Shown here: piece after piece, positions 1 to 5,160 of the stretch
Numbering within the stretch: position 1 is the stretch's first letter
How the letters are laid out: each line of letters begins with the position of its first letter
The notes under the pieces: generated by a model
Told to the model about the DNA's origin: nothing
Seen by the model: only the letters and a program-made list of their open reading frames with translations
The model's database searches: none
Made by a program: the position numbers and the translations under genes
Assembly (NCBI GenBank): GCA_027035825.1
Contig: JALVTX010000026.1
Coordinates: 1-12,579, forward strand
Reading direction: 5' to 3'
Source of the DNA: Mariprofundaceae bacterium
GTDB taxonomy: Bacteria > Pseudomonadota > Zetaproteobacteria > Mariprofundales > Mariprofundaceae
DNA length: 12,579 bases

Positions 1-28
1 GACAAATCGCCCCAGGCATCCCTATAAT
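1..28 (+). promoter_or_regulatory. Possible sigma-70 promoter of the lipase/fadL unit, cut by the window edge
   Basis: A perfect TATAAT lies at 23-28. The window begins with GACA at 1-4; if the two preceding bases are TT, this would be a consensus TTGACA box with an 18-base spacer. A start site about seven bases after the -10 box falls near 35-36, exactly at the first base of a 9-bp inverted repeat (36-44/75-83). No other promoter is evident before the gene at 212. The -35 box cannot be verified from this window, so the call is tentative. Confidence 0.4.
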
Positions 29-35
29 CCGCATC

Positions 36-83
36 AGGGCCTCCTTTCTCTCGTGGTCTTTCAACCCCAAGAATGGAGGCCCT
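36..83 (+). promoter_or_regulatory. Leader hairpin 1: perfect 9-bp inverted repeat
   Basis: AGGGCCTCC at 36-44 is the exact reverse complement of GGAGGCCCT at 75-83, with a 30-base pyrimidine-rich loop between them. If transcription starts near 35, this stem would form at the extreme 5' end of the mRNA. Its 3' arm overlaps the segment 78-87 that is complementary to the ribosome-binding site, so the two pairings exclude each other. The pairing is read directly; a regulatory role is inferred. Confidence 0.4.
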
Positions 84-119
84 CCCTCTTGCCCTCAATG
101 TCTCACATCTGTCTGAACC

Positions 120-166
120 AGGACAGTGCCTCGCGCAACGGCTTGCCATGCGCGAAGTTTTGTCCT
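120..166 (+). promoter_or_regulatory. Leader hairpin 2: nested stem with CUUG tetraloop
   Basis: An outer 6-bp stem pairs AGGACA (120-125) with TGTCCT (161-166). After a symmetric five-by-five internal loop, an inner 7-bp stem pairs TCGCGCA (131-137) with TGCGCGA (149-155). The apical loop contains GG-CTTG-CC (140-147), which can close a CUUG tetraloop. Thirteen Watson-Crick pairs in a 47-base element is more than expected by chance at a random site. The inner stem is followed by only four T bases (158-161), so it is at best a weak terminator. It could be a structural or ligand-binding part of the leader. Confidence 0.4.
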
Positions 167-199
167 ATTACTCGGAGTTGTCCGGCTTGATTCGAGTGA

Positions 200-209
200 A
201 GGGAGGGTC
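200..209 (+). promoter_or_regulatory. Ribosome-binding site of the lipase gene, complementary to leader bases 78-87
   Basis: GGGAGGG at 201-207 is a strong Shine-Dalgarno sequence just before the ATG at 212. Bases 200-209 can pair with 78-87 over ten positions: nine Watson-Crick pairs and one G-U. That would sequester the site. Purine-rich ribosome-binding sites easily find CT-rich partners by chance, so sequestration is only a hypothesis, whereas the binding site itself is secure. Confidence 0.6.
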
Positions 210-211
210 GC

Positions 212-2374
212 ATGAAACGGTTCATTCTGATTTTCATCCTGCCAATTCTGGCCCTGGGCGGATGCGGACAAACATCCGGAGACGGCGCGCCGACGCCAAC
301 GGGGCAGCCGCTGTTCACGGCCAACTTCGACCCCAACCAGCAAATCATTCCATTCCCGGACGACCTGCTGTTCACGGGCTCCACCGACGGCACGCTCAAC
401 ATTCCCGTGCCCAACCCCAACGATTTCAGCGACCCCAAGGTGGCGCTGAACGCCCTCGACGGCTTCTCGACCATCGCGCCCGTTTCAACCACCTTCTCCA
501 TCGCGGCCGACCCGGCCTCGATCGCCGCCGGCTCGACCGTGCACGTCTACGAGGTGACATCCACGCCACAAGGCGCGGTCACGGGCATCACCCGGGAGCT
601 GACGCCCGCCGAATACGCGGCCAGCCTCGCCGCCGGCGACCCCGCGGGCAAGACGCTGGTCATCCAGCCCTTGCGCCCGCTCAAGAGCAACACCCGCTAT
701 CTGGTCGCCCTCACCAGCGGCATTCGGAGCGCGAACGGCCTGCCGCTGATCCCCTCCAGCATCTTCGGCCTCACCAAGGGCGCGGCGCCGCTCGTGGACG
801 CCGCGGGCAAGAGCCAGTTCGCCCTGCTGACCGACGCCCAGGCCGCCGCGCTTGAACCGCTCCGGCAACTGACGCAAACCTGGCTCGCCGCGCTTTCGGG
901 CGCTGGCGTTCCCGCCGCGTCGGTGGCGCTCGCCTGGACATTCAAGACGCAAACGATCGGCAACGTGTTGGCGAACATCCGCGCGGACAGCGTCGCCGCG
1001 CCGGCCAACCCCGCCGATTTCCTCACCGTCCCCACCACCCCGGGCCCGGCCACGGGCGGCCTGGGCGTGCTCTCCATGGCCGCCTTCGCCGCCGCCAATG
1101 GTCTCAATGCCGCGTTGTTTCCCAACGTGGGAAGCGTCGTCATCGGCGCGGTCAAGCTGCCCTATTACCTGAGCTCCAACGGCGGCATGGGCGCGGGCGG
1201 CGCCATTGGCGTCGCGCCAACGACGCCGCCGGGCGCCATCACGACGCACTTTTCCATCAACGCCGCCACGGGCCTCCCCGCCATCCAGAGCATCCAGACC
1301 GTCCCGTTCCTGATGACCATTCCCAACTCGCCCGGCCCCTGGCCCGTGGTCATCTTCCAGCATGGCTTCACGGTGGACAAGTCCGTGCTCTTCGGCGTGG
1401 CGAACACGCTGGCCAAGGCCGGCTTCGCGGCCATCGCCATTGACGCCGTGCTGCATGGCGACCGCACCTTCGGCCTTGATCTCGTCACCGAAAGCGTGGA
1501 CCCGGCCACCGGCAAGCTGGTCGTCACGGCCAACGTGCCCGACGGGAACCCCGACAGCAGCGGCAAGTGGTACCTGAACCTGAATTACCTGCTCACCTTC
1601 CGCGACAACATCCGCCAGACGGTGGCCGACCTCATCCACCTGACCCGGCTGCTGGAAGTGCAGGCCATGGATGTGGTCAACAACGCGACCGGCGCGCCGG
1701 GCGCGGATGGCGTCGCCGATCTGGTCGTCAGCGCCGCCAAACCGATCAGCTACGTCGGGCATTCCAACGGCGGCATCCTTGGCTCCATGCTGGCCGCGGT
1801 GGAGCCCGCCATCCACACCTTCGTGCTCGCCAACCCGGGAGGCGTCTATTCGGACATCGCCCTGCACTCGGCGGAAATCAGTCCGCTGGTGCTGGCGGGC
1901 CTGGCCGCCAAGGGCATCACGCCCACGGGCACGCCGGAACAGTTCCAATCGTTCTTCGTCGCGGCCCAGACCGTTCTGGATGACGGCGATCCCATCAACT
2001 ATGCCGCCATGGCCAGCGCCGCGGGCAAGAATATCCTGCTGTTCAAACAGGTTGGGGATCTGGTGGTTCCCAACACTTCCACCGACGCCCTCGCCGCGGC
2101 CTTCGGGCTCAAGCAGGTGGCGAACAATCCCGCCGCCGCGACCTGGCCGCCTGGCGTCGTCGCCTCGCCTTATGCGGGGAGCGCGCTGACCGTCTTCACC
2201 CAGGGCACGCACTCCTCGTTCCTGAGGCCCGATCCCCCGGCGCCCAGCACGGTGGGGCTGGACGTCATCACCGAAATGCAGTCCGAGATGGCCATCTATC
2301 TGGGCAGCGCCACGGTGACGCTTGGCGCCACGTCCTTGCCGAGCGGAAGCGGCCTGGCCGCCATCATGCAATAG
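212..2374 (+). CDS. VolA/Pla-1-like lipase or lysophospholipase, surface lipoprotein
   Basis: A 720-residue protein with a lipoprotein signal: K2-R3, a hydrophobic core, and the lipobox LGGC with the acylated cysteine at 18. The mature part begins with a domain resembling the N-terminal domain of bacterial virulence-factor lipases (phrases such as FDPNQQIIPFPDDLLF). An alpha/beta-hydrolase core follows: an oxyanion-type HGF near residue 384, the nucleophile elbow GHSNGG with Ser518, a likely acid Asp616 in VGDLVVP, and a likely His667 in GTHSSF. The triad assignment is mine from motif spacing. VolA of Vibrio cholerae, a surface lysophospholipase of similar size, is encoded beside fadL, and here too a FadL gene follows after 12 bases. 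The family suggests that the enzyme releases fatty acids from external lipids. Substrate (phospholipid, lysophospholipid or triglyceride) cannot be decided. The start is fixed by GGGAGGG at 201-207. Confidence 0.82.
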   Translation: MKRFILIFILPILALGGCGQTSGDGAPTPTGQPLFTANFDPNQQIIPFPDDLLFTGSTDGTLNIPVPNPNDFSDPKVALNALDGFSTIAPVSTTFSIAADPASIAAGSTVHVYEVTSTPQGAVTGITRELTPAEYAASLAAGDPAGKTLVIQPLRPLKSNTRYLVALTSGIRSANGLPLIPSSIFGLTKGAAPLVDAAGKSQFALLTDAQAAALEPLRQLTQTWLAALSGAGVPAASVALAWTFKTQTIGNVLANIRADSVAAPANPADFLTVPTTPGPATGGLGVLSMAAFAAANGLNAALFPNVGSVVIGAVKLPYYLSSNGGMGAGGAIGVAPTTPPGAITTHFSINAATGLPAIQSIQTVPFLMTIPNSPGPWPVVIFQHGFTVDKSVLFGVANTLAKAGFAAIAIDAVLHGDRTFGLDLVTESVDPATGKLVVTANVPDGNPDSSGKWYLNLNYLLTFRDNIRQTVADLIHLTRLLEVQAMDVVNNATGAPGADGVADLVVSAAKPISYVGHSNGGILGSMLAAVEPAIHTFVLANPGGVYSDIALHSAEISPLVLAGLAAKGITPTGTPEQFQSFFVAAQTVLDDGDPINYAAMASAAGKNILLFKQVGDLVVPNTSTDALAAAFGLKQVANNPAAATWPPGVVASPYAGSALTVFTQGTHSSFLRPDPPAPSTVGLDVITEMQSEMAIYLGSATVTLGATSLPSGSGLAAIMQ

Positions 2375-2386
2375 AGGGAGGGAACC

Positions 2387-3649
2387 ATGAGAATCAACGC
2401 GCGAATTCCCGGTCTCATCATGCTCGCGGCGGTCGCCTGTCTGCCAGGCCAGGCGCAAGCCGGCGGATTCCAGATTGGCGAAATGGGCGTTCCGGCCATG
2501 GGCATGGCCAATGCCTTCACCGCCGTCGCCGACGATCCCTCGGCGCAATGGTACAACCCGGCCGGCGCGGCCTTTCTCGACGGCACGCGCGTCACCGCCG
2601 GCGGCGATCTGGTTCTCGTGCCTGGCATGAAGTTTTCCACCAATGCGTTGAACCCGGCCCACCCATCCAGCGCCACGACCAAGAGCAAGACCCTTTTCGT
2701 CCCCCACCTCTACCTCAGCCACGCCTTCGCCGACAAGCCCCTTGCGGCGGGCATCGGAGTGAACTCGCCGTTCGGCCTGGAAACCGACTGGCCCGAAAAC
2801 GGCCCGTTCGCCATTTCCAACACCTTCTCCCAAATCAGGATGGTGAGCCTGAACCCGAATGTGTCATGGAAAATCAACGAACATCTGGCCATCGCGGCCG
2901 GCGCGGACTATTTCCGCGTGCTGAAGGTGCGTCTGGACAACGCCGTGCAGCGCATGAGCGGCAAGGGGGATGGATGGGGAGGGAACCTCGCCCTGCTCTA
3001 CCGCGATGACCGCCTCCGCCTGGGCCTCTCATACCGCAGCCGGGTGCGCGTGGACATCAACAACGGCACGGCCGTCGGCGGTCCGGCGCTGGCGCTGCTT
3101 GGCGCATCGTGGGCCGTGGGCGCGTCCGGCGCCGTAAGCACCCGCGTGGTCTTTCCCGACCAGCTCAACGCGGGCATCGCCTACGCCCCCAATGAACGCT
3201 GGCTGGTTTCCCTGGACGTGGACTGGGTGAACTGGCGCACCTTCGACAACCTGGATTTCCATTATGCGCCCTCCACGCTTTCCACCGCCATCACGGGCGG
3301 CACGAACTTCCGCACCCTGCCCGAGCGCTGGAAGGCCACCATCGCCATTCGCGCAGGCGCGCGATGGAACTACACCCCCAGGCTGCAACTCCGGGCCGGC
3401 TACACGTTTGATCCCACGCCCGTCAGCGACCAGTATTATTCTCCGGGCATTCCCGACCGGGATCGCCATCTGTTCTCGATTGGCGCGGGATACGCCGTCA
3501 ATTCACGTTTGACGCTGGATGCCGCCTACATGTTCGCGTATTTCGTCAACCGCGACCAGACCGCCTCGACGGGAACCGATGCCGTGCGAAACGGCCATTA
3601 TTCGGGCAACGTGCATCTCTTTTCCGCCTCGGCGACCTATCGTTTCTGA
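2387..3649 (+). CDS. FadL-family outer-membrane long-chain fatty acid channel
   Basis: A 420-residue protein with a Sec signal peptide, probably cleaved after AQA at residue 25. The mature N-terminus GGFQIGEMGVPAMGMANAF, followed by DDPSAQWYNPAG with its NPA motif at 57-59, is the hallmark of the FadL/OmpP1/TodX family, where the N-terminus forms the plug inside a 14-stranded barrel. The chain is rich in alternating aromatic strands and ends in SASATYRF, a terminal-phenylalanine barrel-assembly signal. The family carries fatty acids or other hydrophobic compounds across the outer membrane. It lies 12 bases behind the lipase gene, with its own GGGAGG at 2376-2381, so it is almost certainly co-transcribed and takes up the lipase products. 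A terminator follows. A hydrocarbon substrate, as for TodX, cannot be excluded. Confidence 0.88.
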   Translation: MRINARIPGLIMLAAVACLPGQAQAGGFQIGEMGVPAMGMANAFTAVADDPSAQWYNPAGAAFLDGTRVTAGGDLVLVPGMKFSTNALNPAHPSSATTKSKTLFVPHLYLSHAFADKPLAAGIGVNSPFGLETDWPENGPFAISNTFSQIRMVSLNPNVSWKINEHLAIAAGADYFRVLKVRLDNAVQRMSGKGDGWGGNLALLYRDDRLRLGLSYRSRVRVDINNGTAVGGPALALLGASWAVGASGAVSTRVVFPDQLNAGIAYAPNERWLVSLDVDWVNWRTFDNLDFHYAPSTLSTAITGGTNFRTLPERWKATIAIRAGARWNYTPRLQLRAGYTFDPTPVSDQYYSPGIPDRDRHLFSIGAGYAVNSRLTLDAAYMFAYFVNRDQTASTGTDAVRNGHYSGNVHLFSASATYRF

Positions 3650-3669
3650 GCGACTCCTCGCTCCTCCGG

Positions 3670-3705
3670 ACGGGCGCGGCCACACCGCGCCCGTTTCTTA
3701 TTTCT
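3670..3705 (+). terminator. Rho-independent terminator of the lipase/fadL unit
   Basis: A perfect 10-bp stem pairs ACGGGCGCGG (3670-3679) with CCGCGCCCGT (3685-3694) around a five-base loop, CCACA. A T-rich tract (TTTCTTATTTCT) follows. It sits about 20 bases after the fadL stop, so it separates the two-gene unit from the downstream thioredoxin-like gene. Confidence 0.88.
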
Positions 3706-3745
3706 CCGCCGGAGGTATCATCCGCCGACCGAACACCGAACGATC

Positions 3746-3752
3746 AAAGGAG
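3746..3752 (+). promoter_or_regulatory. Ribosome-binding site that fixes the thioredoxin-like start
   Basis: AAAGGAG lies six bases before the ATG at 3759. The reading frame stays open upstream to inside fadL and through the terminator, so this site decides the start. Confidence 0.75.
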
Positions 3753-3758
3753 CGAATC

Positions 3759-4313
3759 ATGGCGCTGGTTGCATCCATTCATGTCGAGCCCGGCTGGGAG
3801 TTGCCGGACGTCACGCTGACTGACGTGGAGGACCGTCCCTTCCGCCTGAAGGAGCAGATGGGCGAGAACGGGCTGCTGGTGGCCTTCACCTGCAATCACT
3901 GCCCCTACGCGCTGGCCGTCTGGCCGCGGCTGATTCGTCATGCCCGCGCCTTCCGCGAGCAGGGCGTGAACACCGTCGCCATCAACCCGAACATCCACCC
4001 GGACTACCCGCAGGATTCCATTCCGGCGATGAAGGAGAAGATTGCCGAGTGGGGCATCGACTTCCCCTACGTGGCCGACGAAAGTCAGGACGTGGCGCGC
4101 GCGTTCGACGCCCAGTGCACGCCGGACATCTACCTCTTCGACAAGCAGGGCCGCCTCTACTATCACGGCCGCATTGACGACTACTGGAAGGACGAAAGCA
4201 AGGTCACGCGCGAGGAGCTGGCCGAGGCCGTGCGGGCCATGGTGGAGGGCCGGCCCGCGCCGGAGCCGCAGCACCCGACCATCGGCTGCTCCATCAAGTG
4301 GCGGGAGGAATAG
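3759..4313 (+). CDS. Thioredoxin-fold redoxin (AhpC/TSA-like), cytosolic
   Basis: A 184-residue protein without signal peptide or membrane segment. The redox motif FTCNHCPYA places a CxxC pair at Cys45 and Cys48 at the start of a helix, as in thioredoxin-fold proteins. The cis-proline region is CTPDIYLFD (Pro122), followed by the strand GRLYYHGRIDD. The C-terminus PTIGCSIKW is typical of a widespread thioredoxin-family protein of about 185 residues, and adds Cys177 to Cys120 as possible further redox cysteines. The family reduces disulfides or peroxides; the exact partner is unknown. The start at 3759 is supported by AAAGGAG and by the family N-terminus. Further upstream the open frame runs through a terminator and fadL. 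The gene is monocistronic, behind a terminator, and converges on the minus-strand operon, whose last gene ends 15 bases away. No clear promoter is visible in 3706-3745. Confidence 0.85.
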   Translation: MALVASIHVEPGWELPDVTLTDVEDRPFRLKEQMGENGLLVAFTCNHCPYALAVWPRLIRHARAFREQGVNTVAINPNIHPDYPQDSIPAMKEKIAEWGIDFPYVADESQDVARAFDAQCTPDIYLFDKQGRLYYHGRIDDYWKDESKVTREELAEAVRAMVEGRPAPEPQHPTIGCSIKWREE

Positions 4314-4328
4314 CGCCCGTCGCCGGCA

Positions 4329-5036
4329 TCAGCGCGTGAACAGCTCCACGGTCTTGCACTCGGGGTATTTCCCGCACACCCAGAACAGCGTGCCCTTGAA
4401 CTTGCCGGACTTGGCACGCTTGAGCACCATGCGCGTGCGGCATTTCTTGCATGTCCGGAAGGCTTCCATGGACACGGTGGCCACCATCTCGTCCGGCGTG
4501 GGCGGCTTCTCGCGCAGGAATGGCTCCAGGATCGGTCGCAGTTCCTGCACGGAATAGCTGGTCTTGCGCGGCAGCCGGAACACCGGCACGCCCACCTGCT
4601 CCAGGATGTCCGCCGCGCGCACCTTCTTGCTCCCGTCGTCCGCGCCCTGGAGCTCGATGGCGCAGGCCACGTTCAGGTTCTCCTTGAAGCAGAGGATGAA
4701 ATCCACGTCGTCCTCGCCGTGGCGGCGCGCCTTCTCCAGAAGCTTGCTGTCCACGCCCTTGCGGACGATGGCGATGTCCGCCAGGGCCACCTTGGCCATC
4801 ACGTGCATCTCCCGGCCCGCCACCAGGTGCAGCGCGTTGAAGCATTCCCGCTCCGGCGGCGCCAGCAGCGCCGTCACCTCGCGTCCCGAGACCTCTTCCG
4901 GCAGCCCCGGCCCCTCGGGCGGCTTGCGCCGGATGAGCAGGATGGTCTGGGCCACGATGACCAGCGCGCCCACGCCCAATGCCACGAGCATCCAGTTCTG
5001 TTGCAGCCACTGCCAGCCGTCTTGAACACCTTGCAT
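4329..5036 (-). CDS. Membrane-anchored DUF2726 protein with C-terminal zinc ribbon
   Basis: A 235-residue protein with three parts. Residues 15-35 form one transmembrane helix followed by RRK, giving a cytoplasmic C-terminus. Residues about 55-175 resemble DUF2726: AKVALADIAIV, then VDFILCF (Asp112) and ACAIELQG (Glu128), then GVPVFRLP. DUF2726 is considered a PD-(D/E)XK nuclease-like fold; here the lysine expected after Glu128 is glutamine, so catalysis is doubtful. Residues 196-227 form a topoisomerase-type zinc ribbon: CKKC, then a gap and CGKYPEC, giving Cys196, 199, 221 and 227. The ATG at 5036 has GGGAG about ten bases upstream. The frame continues farther upstream into polA, but that part is unlike a protein start. 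It is the last gene of the minus-strand operon, 109 bases after polA, and may also have its own promoter. Function unknown; DNA binding or processing at the membrane is a guess. Confidence 0.72.
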   Translation of the reverse strand: MQGVQDGWQWLQQNWMLVALGVGALVIVAQTILLIRRKPPEGPGLPEEVSGREVTALLAPPERECFNALHLVAGREMHVMAKVALADIAIVRKGVDSKLLEKARRHGEDDVDFILCFKENLNVACAIELQGADDGSKKVRAADILEQVGVPVFRLPRKTSYSVQELRPILEPFLREKPPTPDEMVATVSMEAFRTCKKCRTRMVLKRAKSGKFKGTLFWVCGKYPECKTVELFTR

Positions 5037-5097
5037 TCGCTTCACGCTCCCGTTGTTTGTTCTGGTTTCGTTTGTTCCAATCGCTTGGGGTCGGGGC

Positions 5098-5126
5098 AAT
5101 CTGCCTCGTTGTGCATGAAATGTCAG
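5098..5126 (-). promoter_or_regulatory. Weak candidate promoter for the DUF2726 gene
   Basis: On the minus strand CTGACA (5126-5121, five of six to the -35 consensus) is followed after 17 bases by CAGATT (5103-5098, three of six to TATAAT). It lies in the only sizeable gap of the minus-strand operon. The leader after it is A-rich on the coding strand and holds an 8-base direct repeat (GTTTGTTC on the plus strand at 5055-5062 and 5070-5077). The -10 match is poor, so this is tentative. Confidence 0.22.
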
Positions 5127-5140
5127 GCGCGCGCCGTGAC

Positions 5141-5160
5141 GCGCATCACAACGGATGCGC
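5141..5160 (-). repeat. Inverted repeat over the polA stop codon
   Basis: GCGCATC (5141-5147) and GATGCGC (5154-5160) form a perfect 7-bp stem with a six-base loop that includes part of the polA stop codon. A 10-base palindrome, GGCGCGCGCC, lies just beyond at 5126-5135. No T-run follows on the minus strand, so it is not a classical terminator. It may stabilise or partly end the polA message. Confidence 0.4.

Noticed and set aside
485..2833. A 782-codon open frame on the minus strand, antisense to the lipase and the fadL start
   Set aside because: It is an arginine-, glycine- and histidine-rich shadow of a GC-rich gene with biased third positions, has no recognisable domain, and the opposite strand encodes two clear protein families.
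3519..3758. An N-terminal extension of the thioredoxin-like protein
   Set aside because: The frame runs back through an intrinsic terminator and into fadL, while AAAGGAG stands directly before the ATG at 3759.
4314..4328. Bidirectional terminator between the convergent thioredoxin-like and DUF2726 genes
   Set aside because: Fifteen bases hold no stable stem and no T-run in either direction.
5141..5160. Intrinsic terminator after polA
   Set aside because: The stem is perfect but no T-run follows on the minus strand, so it was listed only as an inverted repeat.
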